46,066 bases of DNA from Mayfieldus profundus (GCA_038040325.1 JBBPIM010000014.1:1-46066); one strand, 5' to 3'. Positions 15,998-23,813 are shown, counted from the first letter of the stretch. Notes: generated from the sequence alone by a model not told the origin. Numbers and translations are program-made.

Positions 15998-16003
15998 TAC
16001 CCT
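15998..16003 (+). promoter_or_regulatory. -10 hexamer TACCCT before proC
   Basis: TACCCT ends 7 nt before the GTG start at 16011. The gap GAGGGCC includes GAGGG, which lies too close to act as a normal Shine-Dalgarno, so a leaderless mRNA is the simpler reading. A similar AATACC occurs 23 nt upstream. Confidence 0.5.
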
Positions 16004-16010
16004 GAGGGCC

Positions 16011-16775
16011 GTGATCGTTGGTTTCGTAGGAGCGGGCAACATGGCGGCCGCAATGGCGCGCGGGTGGGCGTCCGCGGAGGACGGGCCGGAGCAGATGCTG
16101 TTCACCGACCTCGACTCGTCCCGCGCCGCATCGCTGGCGGAGGAAGTCGGAGGGGAGGCGCTCGGCTCCACCGCAGAGCTGGCCGAGCGCTGCGACCTGC
16201 TCGTGCTCGCAGTGAAGCCGCAAGCGCTGGAGGACGTTGCCAGGGAGGCGCAGGGCGCCGCCGCGGTTCTCTCGCTGCTCGCGGCCACGCCGCTGCAACG
16301 GGTCGCCGGTGCGTTTCCGGATGCGCCCGCCTTCCGGGTCATGCCCAACCAGCCGGTCGAGGTGCGCCGCGGGGTGCTCTGTTACTGCGCCAGCGAGGGA
16401 GCGCCGGGAGAGTTGGAGCGCGATGTCAAGGCGCTGCTCGAGCTCCTGGGCCGCGTGGTCGAGCTCGACGACGAGCTCTTCGATGCCGCCACGGCGCTGT
16501 CGGCCTGCTCGCCCGCGTACGTGGCGCTTGTCGTTCAGGAGATCGCCGAGGCCGGGGCCGCAGACGGCCTCGATGCCGATCTCGCCCTCTCGCTGATGGT
16601 CGACACTGCCGCCGGTACCGCGGAGCTGCTGCGCCGTCACGACCCGGCGGAGGTACGAGAGGCGGTGGCCTCACCGGGCGGCGGCACCGAGGCCGGGCTC
16701 GAGGCACTCGAACGGCACGCGGCCGAGGCGTTCGAAGAGGCCGTGCGCGCCTCGCTTGCGAGGATGAGGGAGTGA
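16011..16775 (+). CDS. proC: Pyrroline-5-carboxylate reductase
   Basis: ProC reduces pyrroline-5-carboxylate to proline with NAD(P)H. The 254-residue protein opens with the Rossmann loop VGFVGAGNMAAAM and shows VKPQALEDV, FRVMPNQPVEVRRG and SACSPAYVALV. The C-terminal dimer-domain signature is VASPGGGTEAGLEAL. It begins at a GTG placed 7 nt after a TACCCT hexamer. yggT follows after 2 nt. Confidence 0.95.
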   Translation: MIVGFVGAGNMAAAMARGWASAEDGPEQMLFTDLDSSRAASLAEEVGGEALGSTAELAERCDLLVLAVKPQALEDVAREAQGAAAVLSLLAATPLQRVAGAFPDAPAFRVMPNQPVEVRRGVLCYCASEGAPGELERDVKALLELLGRVVELDDELFDAATALSACSPAYVALVVQEIAEAGAADGLDADLALSLMVDTAAGTAELLRRHDPAEVREAVASPGGGTEAGLEALERHAAEAFEEAVRASLARMRE

Positions 16776-16777
16776 CG

Positions 16778-17080
16778 ATGCTTCCCGAGGCGATTACGCG
16801 CGGTGGGGTCGCCGACTATGTCAGCGCGGTGTTCATCGTCTACATCATCCTGATCTTCGCGCGGGTGCTGATGTCATGGATCCCGCGCATCCCGCGCAGC
16901 GCGACGCTGCGACCGGTGCTCGACTTCATCACCGACACCACCGATCCCTACCTGAACCTGTTCCGCCGCATCCTGCCCTCGGTCGGGGCCGGCGGCATGG
17001 CGATCGACCTCAGCCCGATGATCGGGATCATCGTGCTGTTCATCTTGCAGGCGCTGATCGTCGGCGCGATCAACGGGTGA
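16778..17080 (+). CDS. YggT family membrane protein
   Basis: A 100-residue integral membrane protein with two hydrophobic helices (residues about 12-32 and 77-98) and the family motif TTDPYLNLFRRILPS between them. YggT-family proteins are widespread near sepF and proC and have been linked to osmotic response or envelope organisation, without a firm biochemical role. The ATG at 16778 is chosen because AGGGAG (16767-16772) sits 5 nt upstream; a GTG at 16772 would add two residues. The stop overlaps the lspA start (GTGA). Confidence 0.88.
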   Translation: MLPEAITRGGVADYVSAVFIVYIILIFARVLMSWIPRIPRSATLRPVLDFITDTTDPYLNLFRRILPSVGAGGMAIDLSPMIGIIVLFILQALIVGAING

Positions 17081-17553
17081 GTCAGGCTATGGAGGCGAAG
17101 GGCCGCGCCTGGCGGCTCGCCGCCGTGCTGTGCGGGCTGGTGGTCCTGCTCGACCAGGCCGCCAAGGCGATCGCCCAGTCGGCGCTGGTCCCGGGTGAGG
17201 ACTACGAGTTCTTCCCGGGGCTCTCGTTCACAAACGTCCACAACGAGGGGGTGGCGTTCGGCCTCGCGGGCGGAGGCGGGACCGGCCTGGTCCTGATCAC
17301 GGTCGCTGCGCTGGCCCTGATCCTCGTCTTCTTCGCCCGCAACGCCGAGCGCCCCGGGCTGTGGGTCCCGGTCGGCCTGCTGGCGGGCGGCGCGTTCGGC
17401 AACCTTGCCGACCGGGTGCGGATCGACTCGGTCACGGACTTCATCGACCTGCCTCTGTGGCCCGCCTTCAACCTCGCCGACGTGGCAATCGTCGCCGGCG
17501 TGGCCGGCCTGGTTTTGATCTACCTCGACGAGCCGCAGGAGCGCGGCGCGTGA
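17077..17553 (+). CDS. lspA: Lipoprotein signal peptidase (signal peptidase II)
   Basis: LspA is a membrane aspartyl protease that removes signal peptides from diacylated prolipoproteins. The 158-residue protein has four hydrophobic helices. The catalytic aspartates are D121 in VTDFIDL and D135 in FNLADVAI, and the conserved NVHNEGVAFG and GNLADR blocks are present. The GTG at 17077 overlaps the yggT stop; an ATG at 17089 is an alternative start. It couples directly to the pseudouridine synthase through another GTGA overlap, the usual lspA-rluD pairing. Confidence 0.95.
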   Translation: MSQAMEAKGRAWRLAAVLCGLVVLLDQAAKAIAQSALVPGEDYEFFPGLSFTNVHNEGVAFGLAGGGGTGLVLITVAALALILVFFARNAERPGLWVPVGLLAGGAFGNLADRVRIDSVTDFIDLPLWPAFNLADVAIVAGVAGLVLIYLDEPQERGA

Positions 17554-18233
17554 GCGCGGCGTCGGCCGAGCCGCGCATCGTTCACCTCGACGAGCAACTC
17601 GCCGTGGTCGACAAGCCGGCCGGGCTGGTCGTGCACCCGGCCCCCTCGCACAAGGGGCCCACCCTGGTCGGCGAGCTGGCCGACGTGCTCGGGGGCGGAG
17701 ACCCCGAGCGCCCGGGGATCGTCCACCGCCTCGACAAGGACACCTCGGGGCTGCTGGTGGTCGCCCGCACCGACGAGGCCCACCGTTCTCTCGCCGCCCA
17801 GGTGGCGGCGCGCGAGGTGGAGCGGGTCTACCTGGCGCTGGCGCGGGGCCGGCTGGAGTCGCGCACCGGAACGATCGACGCGCCGATCGGGCGCGAGCGC
17901 CGCACCCGCATCCGCATGGCGGTCTCGGGCGCGGGAGCGCGGGAGGCTCGCACCCATTTCGAGGTGCTGGAGCTGCTGGCTGGCGACAGCTATGTCGAGG
18001 TGACGCTGGAGACCGGCCGCACGCACCAGATCCGCGCCCACTTCGCGGCGATCGGGCACCCGCTGGTGGGCGACCCGACCTACGGGGCCGGCGAGGCGTA
18101 CCGGCTCACCCGCCAGTTCCTGCACGCGCACCGGCTCGCCTTCTGTCATCCGGAAAGCGGCCAGAAGCTCGAGTTCAGGTCTGAGCTGCCCAGCGATCTC
18201 GAATCGGCGCTCGAGCTTGCCCGCCGCGGGTAA
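17550..18233 (+). CDS. RluA-family rRNA pseudouridine synthase lacking an S4 domain
   Basis: The 227-residue enzyme has the RluA/RluD catalytic motif GIVHRLDKDTSGLL with nucleophile D62, and also DKPAGLVVHP, ETGRTHQIRAHF and HPLVGDPTYG. It starts directly with the catalytic domain (PRIVHLDEQLAVVDKP). The N-terminal S4 RNA-binding domain present in E. coli RluD is absent, about 80 residues shorter. The GTG overlaps the lspA stop, and no upstream in-frame codon would restore an S4 domain without entering lspA. The target uridine is therefore not predictable. Confidence 0.92.
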   Translation: MSAASAEPRIVHLDEQLAVVDKPAGLVVHPAPSHKGPTLVGELADVLGGGDPERPGIVHRLDKDTSGLLVVARTDEAHRSLAAQVAAREVERVYLALARGRLESRTGTIDAPIGRERRTRIRMAVSGAGAREARTHFEVLELLAGDSYVEVTLETGRTHQIRAHFAAIGHPLVGDPTYGAGEAYRLTRQFLHAHRLAFCHPESGQKLEFRSELPSDLESALELARRG

Positions 18234-18293
18234 CGCACGTGCCCATAGACGTCGTGAACGGCTGACGGCTTGTGGCCCGTGCACTCCGCGGAG

Positions 18294-18321
18294 CGACCGG
18301 GCCTCAGTGATCGCCCGGTCG
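18294..18321 (+). terminator. Hairpin downstream of the lspA/pseudouridine synthase operon
   Basis: CGACCGGGC (18294-18302) and GCCCGGTCG (18313-18321) are perfect complements around a 10-nt loop. There is no T-run afterwards, so it would be a tail-less actinobacterial-type terminator or another RNA structure. Confidence 0.4.
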
Positions 18322-18433
18322 AGCACGAACCGCGCACTTTTGCCCCTTATGACCGGCATAAAGGCGCGTTCGTCGAGGATCCGTCGCGTTCACAGCGTGT
18401 CCGGGCCGACGGCTAGCGCCGCAGCGCTTTCTC

Positions 18434-18557
18434 TAGACTGCCGGGACCCATTACCGACCCCCGCCGGCCGAAGCGGACCCTGCCGGGCCCCACTCTGAGC
18501 CCCGGTCCCGCATAGGCGGCGGGCGAGAAGCGACCACAAAAGGAAGGAAGCACCCGG
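18434..18557 (+). promoter_or_regulatory. rpsB promoter and structured leader
   Basis: TAGACT (18434-18439) is the best -10 candidate and predicts a leader of about 110 nt, in contrast to the leaderless genes nearby. Within it CGGGACC (18442-18448) pairs perfectly with GGTCCCG (18504-18510), closing a GC-rich domain. The strong ribosome-binding site AGGAAGGA (18541-18548) follows. A leader structured like this before an r-protein gene suggests autogenous control by S2. This is inference; no match to a known motif was tested. Confidence 0.4.
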
Positions 18558-19544
18558 ATGGCCGAGGTAGGCATCAAGGAGCTGCTGGAGGCCGGAGTCC
18601 ACTTCGGCCACCAGACGCGTCGCTGGGACCCGCGGATGCGCCGCTACATCCACGGCGAGCGCGACGGGATCCACATCATCGATCTGCTGCAGACCCAGGA
18701 GCTGCTGGAGGAGGCGCGCCAGTTCGCCGGCCAGCTCGCAACGGGCGGCGGCACAGTGCTGTTCGTCGGCACCAAAAAGCAGGCGCGCGACTCCGTCGAG
18801 GAGTGGGCCAAGCGCTGCCAGATGCCGTACGTCAACCTGCGCTGGCTGGGCGGCCTGCTCACCAACTACAACACGATCTCCGCCCGCATCAAGCGCCTGC
18901 ACGAGCTGACCGAGCTGCAGGAGGAGGGCCGTCTCGAGCTGCTGCCCACCAAGGAGCGGATGGGTATGCAGGCCGAGCTGGCAAAGCTCGAGTACAACCT
19001 CGGTGGCGTCCGCGACATGGAGCGGCTGCCCGAGGCCGTCTTCATCACCGACCTGAAAACCGAGGAGATCGCGGTGCGCGAGGCGGCGCGCCTGCGCATC
19101 CCGATCATCGGCCTGGTCGACACCAACTGCGACCCCGAGCCGGTCGACTACGTGATCCCCGGTAACGACGACGCGATTCGCTCCTGCGGCCTGATCATCC
19201 GCACGATCGGCTCCGCGATCGAGGAGGGTGCGTCGAGCTGGCGCGCCGAGGAGGCGCGACGCCAGGCCGAGGAAGAGGAGCGCCGGCGCCAGGAGGAAGA
19301 GCAGAAGCGCAAGCGCGAGGAGGAGGAGAAGGCGCGCAAGGAGGCCGAGGAGGCCGCTGCTGCTCAGGCCGCTGCGGCGCAGGCGGCCGGCCAAGCGGCC
19401 GGCCAGGGAGGTGCGGCACCCGGCGAGCATCCGGCGCAGCCACCGCAGCAGCAACCGCAACAGCAACCGCAGCAGCCGGAACCACAACAGCAGCCCGCCA
19501 AGGCGGCACCGGCGCAGACGCCGGACGGGGGCGGCTCTTCGTGA
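18558..19544 (+). CDS. rpsB: 30S ribosomal protein S2 with long C-terminal extension
   Basis: S2 is a late-assembling 30S protein. Residues 1-228 are a normal S2 (VGIKELLEAGVHFGHQTRRW, GTKKQARD, LRWLGGLLTNY, DTNCDPEPVDYVIPGNDDA). About 100 extra residues follow: a highly charged Glu/Arg/Lys helix (229-266), an Ala-rich stretch (267-281) and a Pro/Gln repeat (about 291-318). Ordinary S2 has about 230-260 residues. The extension lies in the same frame and ends in a 4-nt overlap with tsf (GTGA), so it is not a frameshift artefact. Initiation uses a strong AGGAAGGA ribosome-binding site, 9 nt before the ATG. Confidence 0.96.
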   Translation: MAEVGIKELLEAGVHFGHQTRRWDPRMRRYIHGERDGIHIIDLLQTQELLEEARQFAGQLATGGGTVLFVGTKKQARDSVEEWAKRCQMPYVNLRWLGGLLTNYNTISARIKRLHELTELQEEGRLELLPTKERMGMQAELAKLEYNLGGVRDMERLPEAVFITDLKTEEIAVREAARLRIPIIGLVDTNCDPEPVDYVIPGNDDAIRSCGLIIRTIGSAIEEGASSWRAEEARRQAEEEERRRQEEEQKRKREEEEKARKEAEEAAAAQAAAAQAAGQAAGQGGAAPGEHPAQPPQQQPQQQPQQPEPQQQPAKAAPAQTPDGGGSS

Positions 19545-20146
19545 CCGTCTCGGCGGCCGACGTGAAGTCCCTTCGCAACCGCACCGGTGCCGGGATGATG
19601 GACTGCAAGGTGGCGCTGGCGGAGGCCGACGGCGACGTCGAGAAGGCGATCGAGATCCTCCGCGTCAAGGGCCAGGCTTCCGCGACCAAGCGCGAGGACC
19701 GGGGGACCGACGAGGGGGTGGTCAGCTCCTACATCCATGCCAACCACAAGGTGGGCGCGATGCTCGAGGTGCAATGCGAGACCGACTTCGTCGCCCGCAA
19801 TGAGGACTTCAAGGCGTTCGCCTACGAGGTCGCGCTGCACATCGCCGCCGCGGCGCCCGCCTACGTGTCGCCCGACGACATCCCCGAAGAGGCGCGCGAG
19901 GCCGAGCGCCGCGTGCTGGAGCAGGCGGCGCGCGAGAACGGAAAGCCCGACGACGTTGTGCCGAAGGTCGTCGAGGGCCAGCTGGCCAAATGGGCCAAGG
20001 AGATGACGCTGCTCGAGCAGGAGCACGTCAACACCGACAAGCACGACGGTAAGACGATCGAGGAGCTGCGCCTCCAAATCGCGGCGAAGACCGGCGAGAA
20101 CGTGCGCATCGCGCGCTTCGCCTATTTCCGCGTCGGCGAAGACTGA
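19541..20146 (+). CDS. tsf: Elongation factor Ts, short form
   Basis: EF-Ts exchanges GDP for GTP on EF-Tu. The 201-residue protein has the N-terminal UBA-like domain and the TGAGMMDCKVALAEADGD motif, followed by QCETDFVARN. At this length it has a single core subdomain, like the short EF-Ts of Thermus, compared with about 280 residues in E. coli. The GTG start overlaps the rpsB stop by 4 nt, indicating coupling, and pyrH follows after 5 nt. Confidence 0.95.
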   Translation: MTVSAADVKSLRNRTGAGMMDCKVALAEADGDVEKAIEILRVKGQASATKREDRGTDEGVVSSYIHANHKVGAMLEVQCETDFVARNEDFKAFAYEVALHIAAAAPAYVSPDDIPEEAREAERRVLEQAARENGKPDDVVPKVVEGQLAKWAKEMTLLEQEHVNTDKHDGKTIEELRLQIAAKTGENVRIARFAYFRVGED

Positions 20147-20151
20147 GGCAG

Positions 20152-20886
20152 ATGGCCGCGGAGCCAAGATTTCGCCGCATCCTTCTCAAGCTCTCCGGGG
20201 AGGCCTTGATGGGGGATCTCGAATACGGCACCGACGCCGGCCAGGTGCAGCGCATCGCGCAGCAGGTGCGCACCACCACAGACCGTGGCGTCGAGGTGGC
20301 AATCGTGGTCGGCGCGGGCAACATCTACCGCGGCCTGGAGGCGGCGGCGAAGGGCATGGACCGGGCCACCGGCGACTACATGGGCATGCTCGCCACGGTG
20401 CTCAACGCGCTCACCCTGCAGGACGCGCTGGAGGAGCTGGGCGCCGACACCCGCGTTATGTCGGCGATCGACGTGAAGGAGGTAGCCGAGCCCTACATCC
20501 GCCGCCGCGCGATGCGCCACCTCGAGAAGGGGCGCGTGGTGATCTTTGCGGCGGGCACCGGCAACCCGTTCTTCACCACCGACACAGCCGCCGCGCTGCG
20601 AGCGCTCGAGATCCACGCGGAGACCATCCTGATGGCCAAGAACGGCGTCGAAGGCGTCTACGACGCCGACCCGGCGGCGCACCCGGAGGCCAAGTTCATC
20701 CCCGAGATCAGCCACCGCGAGGCGATCGAAAAGAATCTGCGGGTGATGGACTCGAGCGCCCTGGCGCTGTGCATGGACAACGAGCTGCCGATCTACGTCT
20801 TCAACATGGCCGACGAGGCCAACATAGATAGGATCGTCTCCGGCGAGAGGGTCGGCACGTTGGTGTCCAGCGCACCGGCCGCGTAG
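20152..20886 (+). CDS. pyrH: Uridylate kinase
   Basis: PyrH phosphorylates UMP to UDP for nucleotide and envelope-sugar precursors. The 244-residue amino-acid-kinase-fold protein shows LLKLSGEALMG, VVGAGNIYRG, GDYMGMLATVLNALTLQDALE and GTGNPFFTTDTAAALRA, all typical. A GAGGCAG sequence precedes the ATG. It lies in the conserved order rpsB-tsf-pyrH-frr. Confidence 0.97.
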   Translation: MAAEPRFRRILLKLSGEALMGDLEYGTDAGQVQRIAQQVRTTTDRGVEVAIVVGAGNIYRGLEAAAKGMDRATGDYMGMLATVLNALTLQDALEELGADTRVMSAIDVKEVAEPYIRRRAMRHLEKGRVVIFAAGTGNPFFTTDTAAALRALEIHAETILMAKNGVEGVYDADPAAHPEAKFIPEISHREAIEKNLRVMDSSALALCMDNELPIYVFNMADEANIDRIVSGERVGTLVSSAPAA

Positions 20887-20903
20887 AGGAGAGGGCAGCA
20901 CCG

Positions 20904-21470
20904 ATGGCCGACATGATCGACGAGTTCCTCGCTGACGCGAAGGACCGCATGCACAAGTCGGTCGAGTCCACCCGCAACGAGCTCGCGACCGTTCGCACCG
21001 GCCGGGCATCTCCGCATCTGCTCGACCGCATCGTGGTCGACTACTACGGCACCCAGACGCCGCTCAAGCAGCTCTCCAGCATCGCCACCACCGAGGCCCG
21101 CCTGCTCACCCTGACTCCTTATGACAAGTCGGCGATCGGCTCGATCGAGAAGGCGATCCTCGAGTCCGACGTGGGGCTGACGCCGAACAACGACGGAAAC
21201 GTGATCCGCCTCTCCATCCCCGAGCTGACCGAGGAGCGGCGCAAGGAGATGGTCAAGGTCGTCCACGGGGTCGCCGAGGAGGGTCGCGTGGCGGTTCGCA
21301 ACATCCGCCGCGACGTGATGCACGAGCTGCGTGAGCTGAAGAAGGAGGGGGAGGTCGGCGAGGACGAGGAGCGCGGCTCCGAGAGCGAGCTGCAGACGCT
21401 GACGGACGACGCGGTCACCGAGATCGACGCCCTGCTGAAGGGCAAGGAAGAAGAGATTCTGGAAGTGTGA
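20904..21470 (+). CDS. frr: Ribosome recycling factor
   Basis: RRF, acting with EF-G, splits post-termination ribosomes. The 188-residue length and sequence (VRTGRASPHLLDRIVVDYYG, PNNDGNVIRLSIPELTEERR, KVVHGVAEEGRVAVRNIRRD) match the family throughout. A GAGGAGAGGG ribosome-binding site lies at 20886-20895. The stop overlaps the uppS start region (GTGATG). Confidence 0.97.
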   Translation: MADMIDEFLADAKDRMHKSVESTRNELATVRTGRASPHLLDRIVVDYYGTQTPLKQLSSIATTEARLLTLTPYDKSAIGSIEKAILESDVGLTPNNDGNVIRLSIPELTEERRKEMVKVVHGVAEEGRVAVRNIRRDVMHELRELKKEGEVGEDEERGSESELQTLTDDAVTEIDALLKGKEEEILEV

Positions 21471-22183
21471 TGAACCCCGCCGCCGGCTCCTCCGCTGCGA
21501 GTCCGGGGCCGGCGGGTGCTGACACTGCGCGGTACGTCGCGATCATCACCGACGGAAACGGGCGCTGGGCCCAGCAGCGCGACCTGTCGACGATCGAAGG
21601 CCATCGTGCCGGCGCCGACGTGGTCAAGGCGCGGCTTCGCGACGCGGCCGAGTTCGGGGTCAGGGAGCTGACCGTGTTCTCGTTCTCGACCGAGAACTGG
21701 TCGCGGCCCGCCGAGGAGGTCGAGGGGCTGATGCAGATGTTCGGCGAGCGGATCGACCGCGAGACGCCCGAGCTCGACGAGGAGGGTGTGCGGATGCGGT
21801 TCATCGGCCGGCGCGAGGGGATCTCCGACGAGCTGATCGACCGCATGAAGTGGGCGGAAGACAAGACGGCGGAGAACGAGCGGATAACGCTGTTCGTCGC
21901 CTTCAACTACGGCGGCCGGGCGGAGATCGTCGATGCGGCAAGAAGCTTTCAGGGTGAAACCGAGGAGGAGTTTCGCCGTCATCTCTATGCACCCGAGATG
22001 CATGAGCCCGACCTCCTGATACGCACCAGCGGCGAGATGCGCATTTCCAACTACCTGCTCTGGCAGTGCGCCTATTCGGAGTTCGTCTTTCGCGATGAGC
22101 TTTGGCCCGACTTCAGCCGCGAGGCGTTCGTGGAGTGCCTGCAGGAGTTCGAGGCCAGGCAGCGCCGCTTCGGGGCGCGCTAG
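21470..22183 (+). CDS. uppS: Undecaprenyl (polyprenyl) diphosphate synthase
   Basis: UppS elongates FPP with isopentenyl diphosphate in cis configuration to make the lipid carrier for peptidoglycan. Dxr and IspG, encoded in this window, supply the precursors. The protein has 237 residues from ATG 21470 (a GTG at 21467 adds one). Motifs are IITDGNGRWAQ with the catalytic Asp, GHRAGAD, FSFSTENWSRP, and LIRTSGEMRISNYLLWQ. The first 18 residues are a variable Ser/Ala/Gly-rich lead-in. GGAAG lies 4 nt before the ATG, and the stop is 8 nt from cdsA. Confidence 0.95.
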   Translation: MNPAAGSSAASPGPAGADTARYVAIITDGNGRWAQQRDLSTIEGHRAGADVVKARLRDAAEFGVRELTVFSFSTENWSRPAEEVEGLMQMFGERIDRETPELDEEGVRMRFIGRREGISDELIDRMKWAEDKTAENERITLFVAFNYGGRAEIVDAARSFQGETEEEFRRHLYAPEMHEPDLLIRTSGEMRISNYLLWQCAYSEFVFRDELWPDFSREAFVECLQEFEARQRRFGAR

Positions 22184-22191
22184 GGGGAGCC

Positions 22192-23178
22192 GTGGAGTCG
22201 GAAGGGCCAAGAAGGCACCGCCGGTTTCTGGAGGACGCCGACCGCATCTTCGGAGACGACAGCGCCGAGGTGGAACCGGTGTTCGGCGAGCGGGGACCGG
22301 AGGAGGGCGAGTCGTTCGAGGACGAGCCGTTCGCGCCCGAGCAGCCACCGGAGCCGGAAGCTCCGCGGCGCCGACGGGGGCCGACGGGGGAGACGCTCAA
22401 GCGCGTCCTCGTCGCGATCCCCTGGATCGCCTTCGCGATCTTCATCACCGCGGTCGGCGGGCCGGTCTTCATGGCGGCGATGATCGGGCTCGGCGTGATC
22501 GGCCTGCGCGAGTACTTCCTGATAGTGCGCGACTACCGCCCGATCCAGCCCGCCGCCTTCTTGGCCGTGCCGGCGATGATCGCCGCAGCCCACTACGGCA
22601 ACTCCTTCCACGTGCTGATGGTGGCGGTCGCCTCGTTCCCGCTGCTGTTCGCCTTCGGCGCCAACCGCCAGCACCGCAAGGGGATCACGACGTCGATGGG
22701 GGTGACGCTGCTCGGCGTGGTCTGGATCGGCCTGCCGCTGGTCTACGCGGTTCTGCTTCGCGACCTGCCGCTGCACGGAGCGGCGCTGCTGATCAACGTG
22801 CTGGTCGGCACCTTCGTCACCGACACCGCCGCCTACGCCACCGGGCGGCTGTTCGGCAGCCGCAGGATCTCCCCACGCCTGTCGCCGAACAAGACGCTGG
22901 AGGGCCTGATCGGCGGATTTATCATCGGCACCATGGCCTTCTGGTTCGCCGGGCTCTACCAGGATTGGCTCACGGGCATTGATGCGCTGATCATGGGCGC
23001 CTGCGTCGCCGCCCTTGCCCCGGTCGGGGACCTGTTCGAGTCGATGCTGAAGCGCGATCTCGGCGTCAAGGACACCGGCAGCATCTTCGGCCCCCACGGT
23101 GGCCTGCTCGACCGTCTCGACGCGGTCTTCTTCACGATCGTGGTCGGGTACTACCTCTCGGTCGGGTTCGTGTACTGA
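22192..23178 (+). CDS. cdsA: Phosphatidate cytidylyltransferase
   Basis: CdsA makes CDP-diacylglycerol, the precursor for all phospholipids and the substrate of PgsA. The 328-residue protein has an unusual acidic, Pro-rich cytosolic N-terminus of about 75 residues. About eight hydrophobic helices follow, then the C-terminal CDP-DAG synthase signature LSPNKTLEG and GPHGGLLDRLDAVFF. The Ser usually found in the last block is Ala here. The GTG at 22192 is preceded by GGGGGAG at only 2 nt spacing, so initiation from the uppS end is likely coupled. Confidence 0.93.
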   Translation: MESEGPRRHRRFLEDADRIFGDDSAEVEPVFGERGPEEGESFEDEPFAPEQPPEPEAPRRRRGPTGETLKRVLVAIPWIAFAIFITAVGGPVFMAAMIGLGVIGLREYFLIVRDYRPIQPAAFLAVPAMIAAAHYGNSFHVLMVAVASFPLLFAFGANRQHRKGITTSMGVTLLGVVWIGLPLVYAVLLRDLPLHGAALLINVLVGTFVTDTAAYATGRLFGSRRISPRLSPNKTLEGLIGGFIIGTMAFWFAGLYQDWLTGIDALIMGACVAALAPVGDLFESMLKRDLGVKDTGSIFGPHGGLLDRLDAVFFTIVVGYYLSVGFVY

Positions 23179-23211
23179 GACGCGGCGTTTGCCGCCGCCT
23201 GCGCCGCCAGG

Positions 23212-23736
23212 ATGGCGCCAATGAGGCGTGGCAAGCGAAATCGGGGACGCCCGCCGCGCAAGCGCCCCGCCTCCTACTACCGCGTGGACGGCTTCGACCT
23301 GCGCGAGGAGATGCTGCGGCTGTGCGGGCTGCCGGTATTCGCCGGCCAGGACAGCGTGCTGGCCCGGACCCCGCCGGAGCTGGCGGTGCGGCGGGCCTCC
23401 CGCAAGCCTCACCGCAACCTCGGCTTTGCGATTCCCTCGGAGCGGCGCATCTCGGTGACGGCGTATCCCGGAATACGGCGCGGTGACCTGGAGGAAGTTC
23501 TGCTGCACGAGCTGGTCCATATCGCGGTGGGCCGCAACGGCCGCAGCTGGCACGGTGCGACCTTCAACCGCACGCTGAAGCGGGCAATGTGCGAGGGCTA
23601 TGGCGTGACCGGCGTCAAGGCGCGCGGCTCGATCCACGGCGCCTACGCGGACGCAATCGAGCGCCGGCGCACCCCGGCACGACCACGTGGCGGGGGCGTG
23701 CACCCGAACCAGCTCGCCATCGACACCGCCTTCTGA
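23212..23736 (+). CDS. SprT-like zinc metallopeptidase domain protein
   Basis: The 174-residue protein has a basic N-terminus (RRGKRNRGRPPRKRP) and a HELVH zinc motif at residues 99-103, followed by H114 in SWHGATFN. This arrangement is characteristic of SprT-like/SPRTN-type domains (HExxH then HGxxF). The zinc-ribbon tail of SprT is missing. SprT-like proteins in eukaryotes cleave DNA-protein crosslinks, while bacterial ones are poorly characterised. It sits between cdsA and dxr, which are often adjacent, and two hairpins directly downstream isolate dxr from it. Confidence 0.8.
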   Translation: MAPMRRGKRNRGRPPRKRPASYYRVDGFDLREEMLRLCGLPVFAGQDSVLARTPPELAVRRASRKPHRNLGFAIPSERRISVTAYPGIRRGDLEEVLLHELVHIAVGRNGRSWHGATFNRTLKRAMCEGYGVTGVKARGSIHGAYADAIERRRTPARPRGGGVHPNQLAIDTAF

Positions 23737-23737
23737 G

Positions 23738-23758
23738 CCGCCGATGCGGCGGTTTTGT
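23738..23758 (+). terminator. Intrinsic terminator after the sprT-like gene
   Basis: CCGCC (23738-23742) pairs with GGCGG (23748-23752) across a 5-nt loop and is followed by TTTTGT. It starts one base after the stop codon. Confidence 0.65.
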
Positions 23759-23773
23759 CCCGCAGAGCGGGAC
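23757..23773 (+). terminator. Second perfect hairpin, 7-bp stem
   Basis: GTCCCGC (23757-23763) and GCGGGAC (23767-23773) are perfect complements around AGA. It abuts the T-rich tail of the first hairpin, so the two form a tandem structure between the sprT-like gene and dxr. Confidence 0.5.
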
Positions 23774-23807
23774 TAAGTCGCCGCGGGCCGGGGCGGATGC
23801 GCCTCCG

Positions 23808-23813
23808 TATGCT
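23808..23813 (+). promoter_or_regulatory. -10 hexamer TATGCT before dxr
   Basis: TATGCT ends 8 nt before the dxr ATG (23822). With the terminators upstream it implies an independent, leaderless dxr-rseP transcript. Confidence 0.5.

Larger units (their letters stand above)
18234..18557 (+). other. rluA-family/rpsB intergenic region (324 nt)
   Basis: No convincing gene was found here. It holds a 9-bp perfect inverted repeat (18294-18321), a short imperfect dyad around 18344-18364 (CCTTATG/CATAAAGG), a TAGACT hexamer, and a structured leader ending in a strong ribosome-binding site for rpsB. The last two are listed separately. Confidence 0.6.

Noticed and set aside
18146..18359. Minus-strand frame reaching into the rpsB upstream region
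   Set aside because: Most of it overlaps the pseudouridine synthase; the non-overlapping part shows no family motif and no good initiation site.
18340..18362. TTGCCC and CATAAA as a promoter for rpsB
   Set aside because: The two elements are only 11 nt apart, too close for a -35/-10 pair; the dyad CCTTATG/CATAAAGG is imperfect.
22180..23703. Long minus-strand frame opposite cdsA and the sprT-like gene
   Set aside because: It is a shadow of cdsA with His/Asp/Gln-rich composition and no motif.
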